Below, piece by piece: positions 47,368 to 59,264 of a stretch of DNA of 64,000 bases. Origin of the DNA: Siphonodentalium dalli (taxonomy: Eukaryota > Mollusca > Scaphopoda > Gadilida > Siphonodentaliidae). The translations under genes and the position numbers were made by a program. The notes beneath the pieces are model-generated. The model saw only the letters and a program-made list of their open reading frames with translations. It was not told where the DNA came from and did no database searches. The stretch lies in contig CP136061.1 of assembly GCA_032622095.1 (NCBI GenBank), forward strand, positions 196,154,935-196,218,934. Direction: 5' to 3'. Positions within the stretch are counted from its first letter, which is position 1. The number at the start of each line of letters is the position of its first letter.

Positions 47368-47959
47368 GTATGTAATTTTTTTTCTAGAAGTCCAAAAGCG
47401 AAGCCCTTAATATAGCGGCGTCCGTTTGGAGTTTACAGAGCGCTACACGTGTCTGCATCTGTTACCGCCATATCTCGAAGTAAAGGTGCGGTCTGTGTTT
47501 CATTAGGAATTTGTAACTTTGTTCTATTTCTAATCGTAGGAAGTTTTCATTATCAATTTTGGAGTGATCAAATCCGGCCATAATGTGGAAACTGATATTT
47601 GCATCTATTTCAATCGTACACCGTTACAATGAATACACCTACAATGTACATATATCTTGAATGTTTTGGGAACCTTCTGAGTAGCATTCCTATCAACAAA
47701 CTTCCCGAAAAAATAACGGACCCATTGAACAAGTACCTTTAAGCAACGCAGTGGGTCCATTAATCTGAAAAAAGGTTTCTACGAAAATGGAATGTTATTC
47801 AAATAATGTCCATTTAAGAGACGGGGCTATTAATGTGTGACTAGTCTGCAAAAAAGTGTTATGAAGTCAATTTCAAGTCAAGTGGTGTAATATAGCAACA
47901 TTGTAAACTTTGGACCGTTTCTTCATTATTTTTGTAATATATAATAAAATTAAAAAAAA

Positions 47960-48212
47960 GAATTCCCGGACATGTAGGCCAGAAGGGCTGCTCCTTTCAC
48001 GATATCCACTGGTTCACAAAGAGAACGACAAACTGACCGACCTTACCTTTCCATCTCTATATATACATGCGACGACGGCAACTGTTTACGATGACTTTAA
48101 TAAATTTCAATTTTATTTACTTTCCATTGTATTTGTTTGTGCTATGGATTATATATTGTTCTGTTCGCATATTGCACTTGTAATTAGAACAATAAAGAAT
48201 CTTGAATATTGA
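47960..48212 (+). repeat. LINE/SINE 3'-end-like sequence
   Basis: A GC-richer stretch ending 'acaataaagaatcttgaata' (terminal 'cttgaatattgaa') just before Gene 2 exon 6 looks like a truncated non-LTR element 3' UTR and tail. Confidence 0.4.
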
Positions 48213-48233
48213 ATCTACATCTGTTTTCGCCAG

Positions 48234-48411
48234 GTGAAGAGGAGGAGGATATCATAACTGAAGAGGGCGAGGATATAATAATTGAAGAGGACGAGGATAA
48301 AATAATTAACGACGGCGATGACGATTCAACCACAGTTCTAGTTGCCACTCTGCTGACCATCCTGATTGCTCTGGTCTGCTACTCTATACTCGCAGTGTTC
48401 CTTATTAAATG
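48234..48411 (+). CDS. Gene 2 exon 6: acidic stalk and transmembrane helix
   Basis: 178 nt, acceptor TTTTCGCCAG|GTGAAG (phase 1 in), donor AAATG|GTAACT (phase 2 out). Residues 184-213 are almost entirely Glu/Asp/Ile (EEEED, EEGED, EEDED, DGDDD). A ~24-residue hydrophobic helix follows (217-240, VLVATLLTILIALVCYSILA...), ending at K-W and basic residues in the next exon. Topology is therefore acidic outside, basic inside. It plays the same role as 22687-22777 in Gene 1 and leaves in the same phase. Confidence 0.75.
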
Positions 48412-50091
48412 GTAACTACTATTTATAATAAACGCCAGAAAGCATATAGTAGGATTATTCCATGCATAACTGTCACTACAATATTATTGTGTTTCTTATA
48501 TGAATCAGTCATACAAATGGTAATGCTTCACCATCACTCTCGTATAGAGTATGCCAGAGATATGTCTTGTACTTGGTTAACCACCGCTAGCATGTTAGTG
48601 CAAGAGATATAGGGCCCAATGACAAACTATAATTATGACCATCATTGCAGCGAAGCATCGGGTTGGAATTCATCTTGAGGAGCAAGATGAACAAAAACAC
48701 TCATTATGGATAAATATTCCGGAGTTAAAAACGCGTTGTAATCTCCCACGCCAACGTCAAGTTACGTCCAGTTAGATCGAATGCCGTATCCGTCGCTGGG
48801 TAGAAGGGCGTGCATTGATAGGATTAAAAATGTTTAAAAAATATAAATAAAACAAACAAACAAACAACGTGAAAGCATGTCGGAGAGCTTTGCCAATTTG
48901 ATAATGTTGGGTGTATTAATTATACATGTAGTAAGAATTTATCTTTCGTAACCGATGCTGGTTCTAAAACACACATGCACATGATTGTGTCTACTGTCAA
49001 CAACTCCAAACTAAAATAAATGCTGCATCAAAATGTGAGTTTTGAGTTCAAAATTCAATGCTTTAAAAACACTTATGGCGTACAAATTTGCATTTTCGCA
49101 CAATCGGCACCCATACAGTGAGCTGTGTTATTGTGGTGCTTTTGTTGAATAAAACCAGATAATCATCCAAATAAATTGTGCCGTGCGCAATCATCATGGC
49201 TCATTCTACGGCAATGATATTACTCACGCTTTATTCTCCTGCAATACTGATGCATGCATAAACGTAATATCTTCTTGGATATAATCATGGACGTATTTAG
49301 AATCCAGGCATTCGCGTGTTCGTCAACAATCATGTGTGAACTCAACGGCTCCGCTTCTATGAAGTGCTGCCCCGTTCGAAACTTCGAATGCAGCTTGTTC
49401 TCTTGAAACATAAGCTCACATCGGGCTTATTTTAATGAGCAAATTAAGCTCATATTGGCACTATATATCTAACCTCAATATATACGCTATATATGGACTT
49501 AAAACACTGTTTTTAAAATTTCCATACAAAATAAGCCCATATTGGCATTATTTAATCTACCTTTTTCCATCGACACAACTTACCAAATTCACGCTTTTTA
49601 TAGTGTGTTTTCACCCAGGCCCGCGCCATTCAATTGCACAACCGGGTATAAGCTCACTATGCTTATTTCGGAATCAAATCAGCCCAATATACACCTATAT
49701 GTGAATAATTAGGTCCAATGTGAACCCATTTGCAAGCGGATGTGTTGTCGAATGCTTGATATTCGTTCCAACTGAACTCTGGCAAATTGATGGTTGAGAC
49801 CGCTGTCTTTCTTCTACACGCGTGTAATCTATAATGCGGGTCACTAGTGTATAACGCAATTCGTTCCTTTGTATGTGACTCGCTTCCGATTTTGGTTTAT
49901 TTTGTATATACATTGTATATACATTGTATTCTTTATACATGTACAGTTTATATAATGTGACTACCCACAGATAAGGTATTAAAGATATATGTTATACATG
50001 TATATATACTTTGCAAATGCATCCTTACATTTTCGCGAATGCATAATTATTTGTACGGAGAAGTAATCTCTATTGTATTATTTTTTCGAAG
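48412..50091. other. Gene 2 intron 6, no feature recognised
   Basis: Short open frames lack splice support. There are scattered repeat fragments ('aataagcccatattggcatt' and similar near 49420-49720). Confidence 0.45.
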
Positions 50092-50138
50092 GAGAAGGAA
50101 GCGTGAAGAGAAACAAAGGACGGTCGAACGGCAAATCA
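50092..50138 (+). CDS. Gene 2 exon 7: basic juxtamembrane segment
   Basis: 47 nt, acceptor TTTTTTCGAAG|GAGAAG (phase 2 in), donor AAATCA|GTAAGTAT (phase 1 out). It encodes a strongly basic RRKREEKQRTVERQI, the cytosolic stop-transfer region. As in Gene 1, the exon starts G-AGA and completes a codon split 2/1. Confidence 0.65.
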
Positions 50139-51855
50139 GTAAGTATCTTCAACAATCAATTAAAGGTACTCAATCCGATCAAACGGTCCCCATATCATCA
50201 AGTTACAACAACAACAACAACAACAACAACATTTCTTCAAAATACGCTTTAGTTATCAGAATCGATTAATTACAACACAACAATGCCAACCACTGTCAAC
50301 TATGGTGTCAAAATTTCCCAAAACGTGTTATTTATCAACATGTTCAACGAAGTGCAGAAGGATTCAAATTAATTTGTGGGAAATATTCATATAATAGGCC
50401 GCTTGTATAAGAGAATGCACTGGCACATACTCTTCAATTGTGCACCAGCGCAGCTCCCATCATGGAAGAGATACAAATATATGTTATGAAGCAAATCTTA
50501 AACCGTGACGTACATGGCTCATTTGAACCTACATATTACGTCTACGTAACGTGATAGAAGAAATAAGATAGGTCGATAAATGCACGAGATACCGATATAT
50601 ACATGCTTTATAACAAATCTTCCCAACGCCATCGCAACTTAAATGTTTTTATTGTTCGCACAGAAGTACGACAGACGCTCTTTATTGCAGCCGTGTGAGG
50701 AGCTGACCACAAAATAACACTCTTTATTGGCCCATGCTGAAGAGAAGTTGGCTCCAAACAACCACAGAGCTTTTATCGAACTAGTTCGGTTTCAAGATCC
50801 ATGGTGCATGTATATGTAGTTTGAATACTGAAATTGTGCTCGCTTTTGTTACGTCCTGATCCCGATCTGGGGATAAAATAGGTCGATATGTGAAATACTG
50901 TTACATGGATTTTATATACAACAGAATGAAACATTTAAGTCAATATTTAGAAATTAATTTCTTCAGCAGGTAGTAGCAAAGAGCGCCCCTTGTTAGTACA
51001 TCCCTGGTATGGTAAACATAAAGAGCGACTATCTCATTCTGGTGCCAAAAATTGCTGCGACTTCTAGTGATTTGGAAAGTTTTCAGAATTGTTTCTGTAG
51101 ATCGGATTTTTCGTGTATCTCATCCCTTCAAATGATCCACGTCAAGTTTCACGAGATCATAGTGAAGCGTAGTTAAACATCGAATACCGCTTTTTACCCA
51201 AGGTATATTTGACTGAAATTGTCACTCAACGGTTTTTTATGATAAAGTTACCCAGTTCCCAAAACAATGTGATAATGCCACCCACGTTTGGGAACTTTCA
51301 GCATGTTCTCCTGTGCCATAAGCTCAATATGATTTGGAGTTCGAAATAGGTTCAATATGAACTAATTTCATAATGAATTAATAAGTTCAATGTGGCACTC
51401 ACTATTTCACATTCAACGAGAATGAGCTCATTGCAAAATTGATAGATTCAATTTCTACAGATATGCGTACACGGGTCTGAATGGGGTGATATATTAAAAA
51501 ACTTGGTAACTTTATCACACCTTTGGGAAATTGTAAATGCATTATCTCTGTACCTATATATGTACTATTTAGGTGATGATAATAAACCATTGCAATTGCA
51601 TGGTGTCACTTTATCACACAACGTCGATAAGAATGATCAATTAGGCAAAGGGCTGTGGAAAAATACCGTACCAATATGAGTACTAGTATACCATGTACCA
51701 TGTACACCTGATTTAGGCTATTGTGTACCAAGATAACATTATGTGCTGTGATGAAGTGAAGAGGTGAATGTGGTGTTCCCTCTTGTGTGTTGCTCCCAGC
51801 CATGGACGATGCCGAACCTGAGTTGAATGTATGTCACCACCTATATCTTGACATG
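50139..51855. other. Gene 2 intron 7: repeat relics
   Basis: A half 'tataagagaatgcactggca' hairpin (50400-50430) ends in 'cccatcatgga', a diverged TTAA-MITE terminus. Dispersed 'gctctttatt' family pieces follow (50500-51060). A short inverted repeat around 51240-51605 involves 'gtgataaagttacc' and its partner. Confidence 0.45.
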
Positions 51856-52195
51856 AATATCTACTCTGGCTAACGCCCGTAGAGATAATATTTCACCAGT
51901 ACAAAACCTTGGAACTTTTTGAAGTTTTGACAGTTGAAAAACTCAAAAGCGTCGCTTACAATTATGGTATTTCTCCTGGGTAATTAATTAAATATTTAGT
52001 GCGATATCAGCTCACAAAATTCACAGAAAAGCATGCGATTTTGATTTTGAAGTACATTATTAAGAAACAGATAATAACTAAGAAATATATTCCCGCGTTA
52101 TTGATTCTACTTTATAAGGTTCCCTGTCAAAACTTCAAAAAGTTCCAAGGTTTTGTACTGGTGGAATATGATCTCTACGGGCGTTAGCTAGAATC
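51856..52195. mobile_element. Fold-back MITE ('ggctaacgcccgtagagat')
   Basis: The inverted arms CTCTGGCTAACGCCCGTAGA and complement are about 85 nt each, continuing through 'ttggaactttttgaagtttt' on both sides. This is the complete version of the arms at 11200-11487 and 13555-13745. Confidence 0.75.
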
Positions 52196-52647
52196 TAACG
52201 TTAGTCACCACCTAACGCAGAACGGTTCCGGTTACTACAAATCGTGCGGCTGTTTCGACTGGGACAAGGACCAGTCTAATGCGCGAAATTAGGCAACAAC
52301 TGTCTAAGTTTCTAGTTCATGGAAATAAAAGTACTTTTTTCAAACACCATTTAGTCTCAGTTGGATCCATTTATTAGCACAAATCTTTTGTGACTCAAGG
52401 GTCAAACTTTGTTTTTATCAGCACGCATTTCTACCATGCATTAATAGGTAGGATATGATAATTTTATTTCGATATACACATGAAAAGAACATATACAAAT
52501 ACATATACAACATAATTATACATGTATGTTAGTATGTCTATAGATGAACACTTCATGTGTACACGGATCTGGTTGAGTTATTATACACGAGTGTATATCC
52601 ATATTCATGCTGTATGCATATACATATTTATTTATTTTTTATTTTAG

Positions 52648-52676
52648 ACGAGGCATATGAAATGGGTGGCAACGAG
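52648..52676 (+). CDS. Gene 2 exon 8: short tyrosine exon
   Basis: 29 nt, acceptor TATTTTAG|ACGAGG (phase 1 in), donor AACGAG|GTAAGG (phase 0 out). It encodes NEAYEMGGNE, one tyrosine motif (YEMG). Its support is the clean splice sites and exact phase fit on both sides. Confidence 0.6.
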
Positions 52677-52698
52677 GTAAGGCGTTAATTTTATTATG

Positions 52699-54333
52699 AA
52701 TTCAGGGGCGGGGGGTGGGGGGGGGGGGGGGGGGGGTAGTAAAAAATTTGCGGGAAGGTATGCCGTTTTTTTGCATCTGGCATATTCAGGCACCAACAAA
52801 CCTGCAAAAAAAAAAAATTTACTCTCAATTTTTTGACACCCACCCCCCAAATTTGGTATAAAACCGCATAAAACTATACTGATATCATGACTGGGAATGA
52901 TCCGTAATTAGTTCAAATAACAGTTTAACCTGTTTCAGAAGTTGTTTTAATTGAAAAAAAAAGTTTTATAAATTGCTGATCATCTGTAAACCTAGGCCAT
53001 TTTGCAGGATACACACAATTCCATAATTTCTAACTATTTCCTGATTAGTCAACCAGATCATTATCTAACATATTCCATACCACTTATGTTAGTCTACTCG
53101 AGCAACTTACTTATATTATACTAAACTAGCTGAAACAGGGTCCTTTCTGGAGCCTATACATTCAGCTTCGGAGATACCTGTGCCCCCCCCCCCCACATTC
53201 AAGCACATTTTGATTATTAAAACATTTTGATTTATATATATTGTTTAAATTTATTTTTTAAAGATTGAATTCCTTGCTCAATTTAACAAAATCAATTTTA
53301 TTTCATTTTTTTTAATTCAAATTTTTTAAAAACTAACACCATTATAACATCTGCTGGGGTACCCCGAGTCACCACACCAAATTTGGTTGAACACGGTCCA
53401 GGGTCTGAGTAAAAAAATCCGGACAGATCGTACTCGTTTATATATATAGCACTATACCAGACATGGATACTTTAGGTCTTGTGAGAGATCATCTGAGTTG
53501 ATAGACATGCAAATAATTCAATGATTATCTTGATGCACTGATGACAGATATTTTCTACCCATTGATTGTCACATTAATGTTTGAGACAGTTGCGCGCTCT
53601 TTTTCCATGCACACACTGATCTAGGCATTAGTTACGTCAGGACAAGTTTATTTATATATGCAAACGTAGGTCATTGTACAGCATACACACAATTCCATAA
53701 TTTCTAACCACTTCCGGATTAGTCAACCAGCCCATTATCTAGCATTATAAATGACAGTCACTATGCCAGACTTGGATATTTTAGGTGTTGTGAGAGTAAC
53801 AGATCATATATGAGTTGATAGAAATGCAAATAATTCACTGATTGGCTTGATGCATTGATGAACAGTGTGACGACAGTTACATTCTAGCCTTTGGTAGTCA
53901 CATTAATGTTTGAGACAGTTGTTCGCTCTTTTTCCATGCATACAATGATCTAGGCTTCGGTTACATCAAGACAAGTTTATTTGTTTCAGTTTTACATTTC
54001 TCGAAGCTTCTTTTCGAAGGGTGTCGGGAAGGAATTTTTTCACCCCACCGTCCCATATACAACATGCCATATTTATGTTACTGGGACCTCATATGTCATC
54101 TCCACTAAGGCCCATATGAGGTCCCAGTAACATAAATATGGTGTTTTTGCAGTTATAAACTATTATAATATGTTTTAAACTGTTACAAATGTTAAATAAG
54201 GGCACAAAAGGTCTTTAGTAATAAATTTGCATGAGGTTGTAAAAAACGCGTTTTTTTGCTCATCGGGCCACATACCCACACCGGCATACCTTCCTGAAAA
54301 TGTTCTATTACCCCCCCCCCCCCCCCGATGAAT
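52699..54333. mobile_element. Element bounded by poly-G and poly-C ends
   Basis: The left end is 'gaattcaggggcgg' plus about 20 G and 'aaatttgcgggaaggtatgccg'. The right end is 'cggcataccttcctg...' plus about 18 C and 'gatgaatt'. The termini are thus inverted over about 110 bp. The interior has a direct duplication (52985-53110 against 53670-53765, and 53460-53650 against 53765-53985) and a palindrome at 54052-54137. It lies in Gene 2 intron 8. No transposase is seen. Confidence 0.55.
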
Positions 54334-54649
54334 TTATATAGGATAGGATATTTTATTTCAATATACACATATTAATACATAATACATTTTTACAAATATT
54401 GTATTGTATATTTGAGGCGGTGGCATAGTCAGGCTAGACTGTCTTACTGCCACCCCCTTGAAGAGGAATAGATGTTACGATAGGCGGTCAAGATTTATTG
54501 TACAATGCATGGCTATATCATTATGTATCACATAATGGTGGCATTTAAATCGATTATATGCATGGAGGGTATACGTATAGATAAATCGCTTACGGGTTAC
54601 TCGATGGTTTGTCTCTTTCTTGTCAGTGGGATGTTCCTTGAAAGTCGAG

Positions 54650-55455
54650 TAGGAATGTGCTGAGCGAGGTTGTGGTCTGCCCCAGTTGGAAAGATAATTT
54701 CCGCCTATTCCTCAGCGCTTGTAATGCCCCCACCGAGTCGTTTAAGACGACAAGAGTTCCCATCACATAGTTTTTAATATACTTGATCACTAATTTTGTC
54801 GTAAATCTTTTTGTTAGTAAAATACATTTATGTACTCTTGAGAAGATAACAATATTCTGATCTATTGGTAATGACTGTGATCCTTTAACACGATCATTAT
54901 ACTTGGTTTGTTGCGAAGACCTTGAAAGCTTAACGCTCGTTAGCCCTCGTGAACTTTCAGCAACACAAGAAGTTATCTCTGTTCGGCCACAAAAATGCAA
55001 TCGGAATCGTCCTGCAGGTGATTTCGATGCAGGTAATCATTCAAGTTACTGCATTCGATGCGTATTCGACAATGCAGTATTTGACTTTGTCGTGCATATG
55101 ATTAAGTGCATTTGCAATCAGCAATCAAAAAGGAAGTTTCATCCGCAACTAGGCGAATATTGCTAGTTACCTCTCCAACAATACATTTTAGTGTAGACCA
55201 ATTGTTTTTTGAAAGAGTAGAAGATTTGAGTAAGGACCCCCGCTGAAACTGACAACACAATTAAAGCTCGTCCCATTGCTTGTGACTCTCTACACTCTAA
55301 AATCAAGGTAATTCTCGAGTAGTTGATACCTATTTCCTGTTATTTCCCTTCTTTTCAATTTAGAAAGTTGTCATCGATTCAAGACCTTGTCAAATGCCTT
55401 GCTAATATCACAAACGATATATCTTATTTCTTTCCCATTATCTAGCGATGATATA
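54650..55455 (-). pseudogene. LINE relic: RT motif and RNase H-like fragment
   Basis: On the minus strand, 55370-55450 translates to a segment with YIVCDISKAFDKV, the RT catalytic motif-A signature of non-LTR elements. Further on, 54700-54790 translates to VVLNDSVGALQALR, resembling the D-S-x-A-L block of LINE RNase H domains. Frames are interrupted in between, so it is decayed. It sits in a Gene 2 intron, opposite to Gene 2. Confidence 0.55.
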
Positions 55456-55644
55456 ATAGAGTGACATATGTCGATTATAATTTAAATATAGTAGGCCTAC
55501 TGTCATTGTATTGCAGATCGGATAATAAATTATTTTCACGCGAATAGTCTGACAGACGACGGTACGTGTATACGCATTTTAGAGAGGAAACTCAGAAGGG
55601 ACACATTACGATAGTTTGATCAATATATTAATCAATCTTAACAG

Positions 55645-56061
55645 GGGGTGGCCTATGATGAAATTGATGACAAGGGCATATATGACAATACCAACTCAAC
55701 CGAAGGAGCATACGAAACCGTCAACCCAACCGAGGGATCATACGATAACGACAACTCAACCGAGGAATCATATGATAACGCCCACTCAACCGAGGAATCC
55801 TACGATAACGCCAACTCAACCGAAGAACCATACGACGACGTCAATCCAACCGAGGGATCATACGATAACGCAAACTCAACCGAGGAATCATACGATAACG
55901 ACAACTCAACCGAAGAATCACATGATAACGCCAACACAACAGAGAAATCCTACGATAACGTCAACTCAACCGACGGAACATATGATAACGACAACTCAAC
56001 CGAAGTACCACACGACGACGTCAACCCAACTGATGGAACATATGACAACAATCCCGCAAAG
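55645..56061 (+). CDS. Gene 2 exon 9: decapeptide repeat array with YDN motifs
   Basis: 417 nt, acceptor CTTAACAG|GGGGTG, donor CGCAAAG|GTGATA, phase 0/0. After AYDEIDDKG it encodes twelve full 10-residue repeats plus a partial one (residues 279-406), consensus [S/T]-Y-D-N-x-N-S-T-E-E. Nine units carry YDN, one YET, one YDD, and two have His in place of Tyr. YxN is the Grb2 SH2 docking consensus, so the tail could recruit many adaptor molecules when phosphorylated. Asn-Ser-Thr runs would be sequons only if extracellular. Placement after the membrane helix makes them cytoplasmic. The 30-bp DNA repeat is tandem and probably length-polymorphic. Confidence 0.75.
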
Positions 56062-57505
56062 GTGATAATTTATGTACAGACGCGAAGTTCGTGCATCGTT
56101 AACCTTTGATTACTACATACTCATTGAGGAGTAGTTCCCCGATACTATTTTCATTATAAGTTCAACTAACGGTCTCATTTGAATATTTCCTACAGATGAA
56201 TACGAATACTTCTGCTCTTGTATTATCTGTTCGTCTGTATGTCGTCTGCGTAATGCTTATATTTCCCGAACAACCATACCAACGTATAATTTTATAACTG
56301 AGTGGGAGAGTCCATGCATTAAAGAAATGGTTAAAGGCCCACTTATTTTTTTTTATATTGCCTTGATATATGGTTTTAATAACAATCTATGCCATAACAT
56401 ATGATTAAAATACCATGATGCATCACCATTTGAAATGTCGAGTCTCAGAAGGTGCCCATAGGGAAATAGAAAACAGTTGAAATCATAGAAAGATTTCCCC
56501 CGTTATACTTCCGAGAATGCAACATAACTCAAACTAAAAATGTATTTTCAACGGAAGGGGAATAACTCTATATCGTGAGATATAGATTTATTCCCATTCC
56601 ATTGAAAATAATGAAACTCGAGCAGGGAAAACCAAGTCAGTATCTTAACAAAAACAACACGTTGGCGGTTTATTTCACCGGATAAGTTGGTAATGCAATG
56701 GTTTGGAGCTTCCTTTTTCTAATGGTATATAATATGGCATATATTTTATATAAAATTATCTGGGGGTTCGAAAATTAAGTGTGCCTTTAAGAGGTCATGT
56801 ATAGTGATATATACATATGGGATATGCCATTCTAATGCATAGTTTTGTAACTGAATGGGAGAGTCCATTAAGTAAAGCAAGGGTTAAGTGGTCATGTATC
56901 CTGTAATATATATGTAATCCGGAGATCATATATGGTATTCCTGGGCTAGTCATTCGTATACATGTCATGTGTCTTTATCGTGTCATCGTTCCATTGAGTA
57001 GCATTTAGAATTGTGGTATCCCGATGCATTCTGATTTTCGGGTCATGTGGGGAACGTTCATATTATTATTTATCATATGACTCAATCATTATTTACGTTG
57101 GAAAGTATGTCATAAATCATTTTCATATCAATTACTAGTTCATATCACCTTCCGATAATTTGATTGGTTTGTTGACAAAAGTGTGTTCTGATTGGCTGAA
57201 TGGCAGCCGGGGCCGAGCCGCATCTCTAACTAAATGCAGGTCAAATTCGTGCCCGTCAATCAACGCGATGCCGAAATTCTCGCAATTATAATCTTGAAAT
57301 ATATAGTTTTGGACATTGTTATATCTTCGCGTGCATATTATTTCCGCTAGTTCACCAGGTGTAATTGGGCTTCCGGTGCAATGAAGTGACGTCACATTAA
57401 CCTTTTGCTGCCGATGTCATATAGCTATTTAGTGATTTGTGTGCGTTTTGGACATCATAATCAATTTATAGGTGTCATATGATAAATAGAATATGTAATT
57501 CGTGT
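56062..57505. other. Gene 2 intron 9, repeat fragments
   Basis: The stretch 56330-56790 is a copy of the repeat at about 10060-10510 in inverse order. No gene is recognised. The open frame 57135-57395 (minus) has no splice or family support. Confidence 0.45.
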
Positions 57506-57622
57506 TTCTCTCATATGATATTTATGAAACTCGTCACTAATTTTCAGTTTTCTCTCGCCGGAGGCTCGAGAAAACTGAAAATTCTTAGACTCGTTTCATA
57601 AATATCATATGAGAGAAACACT
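57506..57622. repeat. Near-perfect palindrome (fold-back)
   Basis: The arms 'gtttctctcatatgatattt...ttttcagttttctc' and complement meet near 57563 at 'ctcgccggaggctcgag'. It ends 67 nt before Gene 2 exon 10. Confidence 0.8.
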
Positions 57623-57688
57623 CATTTCATATCCTCTATATATATATAAAACTATTTTTTCCATTTTGCTGTTTGCATTATTTTGTAG

Positions 57689-57901
57689 GTATCGCCGTAT
57701 GATATGGTGGATGTTGTTGGTCGCAAGGATAGACAGAAACCCGTGGGATTTCTCAATCGCTTGCATGTCCCAGATTTCATTAGCCGCAAGAATTCACAGA
57801 AACCATTGAGATTTCTCAATCGCTTACATAACATTGGAAAAACAAGTGAGCATAAAATACAGACGTGTGGCATCATCCACATGTTTATAATATATATATA
57901 G
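57689..57901 (+). CDS. Gene 2 exon 10: C-terminal exon
   Basis: Acceptor ATTATTTTGTAG|GTATCG, phase 0 in, frame open for 70 codons to TAG at 57899-57901. It encodes SPYDMVDVV (YDMV, another tyrosine motif) and a 21-residue tandem duplication marked by RK-x2-QKP-x2-FLNRLH occurring twice. A possible donor at 57845/57846 (AAACAA|GTGAGC) would end the exon earlier and extend the gene. The last residues (IIHMFIIYI) run into the start of a repeat at about 57900, so the true 3' end is uncertain. Confidence 0.55.
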   Translation, partial: VSPYDMVDVVGRKDRQKPVGFLNRLHVPDFISRKNSQKPLRFLNRLHNIGKTSEHKIQTCGIIHMFIIYI

Positions 57902-58590
57902 AAGAATCCGTCTATCTGTCTGTCCGGATTTTTCTCCAAGACCCTTGGACCAATGGAGCTTTCCACAGAGGCCACACCCACAGCGGTAGTACCGCCCAAT
58001 GTTAAAAAGAGTTTATCCACATAAATATCCGTTACCAGAGATCGACTTCCGACGTGAACGAATCAGCACTTGCCCTTATGTTAACTGTCTGAAACAGACT
58101 CATGTATGATGCATGGACAATTTTATATTTTAAACTGTTTTATTAAAAAAAAATGTATTTAAATTCAATTTCAAATTTTTTTTTTTAGATTGAACTCTGA
58201 TCTGCTGTTGAACAAAAAATAATATATATTTTTTTAATTAAAAAAAAAATATTTAATTAAATTTTTAATTGTTTTCTTCTAAATTTTTAATTTTCTTTTT
58301 AGATTTTTAGATTGAAACTTTCAAATTAAAAAAAAATTTAATTATAAAAAAAATTGATTTAATTTTTAATTTTTCTATTTATATTTTTAGAATGAAACTT
58401 TGCTAAAATGTTTAAAAATTTTGAAAATCCAATTTAAAAAAAAATAATTTGTTTAAAAATTTTAATTTAAAACGTAAGGCCGTTATAATATCTTCCGGGG
58501 TACCCCGAGGCACCACACCAAATTTACTTGAAATCGGTCAAGGGCTTTGGAAGAAAAATTGCAACAGACAGACAGATCACTGAATTCTTT
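57900..58590. repeat. AT-rich inverted-repeat element
   Basis: 'gtctgtccggatttttctcc' near the left faces 'gaagaaaaattgcaacagac' near the right. The centre is A/T homopolymer-rich. It contains the 'ccccgaggcaccacaccaaa' block also seen at 41210 and 53365. Confidence 0.5.
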
Positions 58591-59264
58591 AATATATCTA
58601 AAGCAGAGAACACACATTCGTTTTGCCATTATGTGATCACTCAGATCCAAGAGACACTACCCCCACGAGTGACAGCCCTGCCACTACTGCATGGAATATT
58701 TAAATGACAACACATGAGTGGGGTATGATCTCAGCTTTAATGTAACATTATAAGCTTGTCCTGCAGGTAGCCCATACGCATGGAAAACCAATTAAGCAGA
58801 GCCTTCGCTCTGACGAGAAGCCGAAGCAGAGAACGCTGAAGAAATACTGCTGTACAGCGCAGGCATGAGCATGGCCCGACGAGCTAAGGTACGATTCGGA
58901 GCCGGCGCCCAAGAATTGCTATGAGGCGCCCTAAGCAATAAGCACACACGGCCACCAGGGAGAAGCCCAACGAGTGCGACGCAGGAATGGCAGTAGAGAC
59001 CATGGACAGCCCAACTCCCTATGGCTAAGCACCGGCCTGGAATATTACACTCAGGCTACAGATCGAGAGCACTCTCAAATAAGCATAAGATGACTGCGCA
59101 GTCATAAACATACTAAGCTACTATTGATAAGCCACCCACCAAGTTACCAGACAGGTTATAACGCTATGGCGACACTACCACTACCACTATCTGCAGGACC
59201 GCCATAGAGTGCGCAGCACTCCCCCAAACCAGGAGCTCCATGCCCAATTACATCAATGATACAG

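Noticed and set aside
54903-55166. Plus-strand open frame of 87 codons
   Set aside because: It lies antisense to a decayed LINE fragment and has no splice or domain support.
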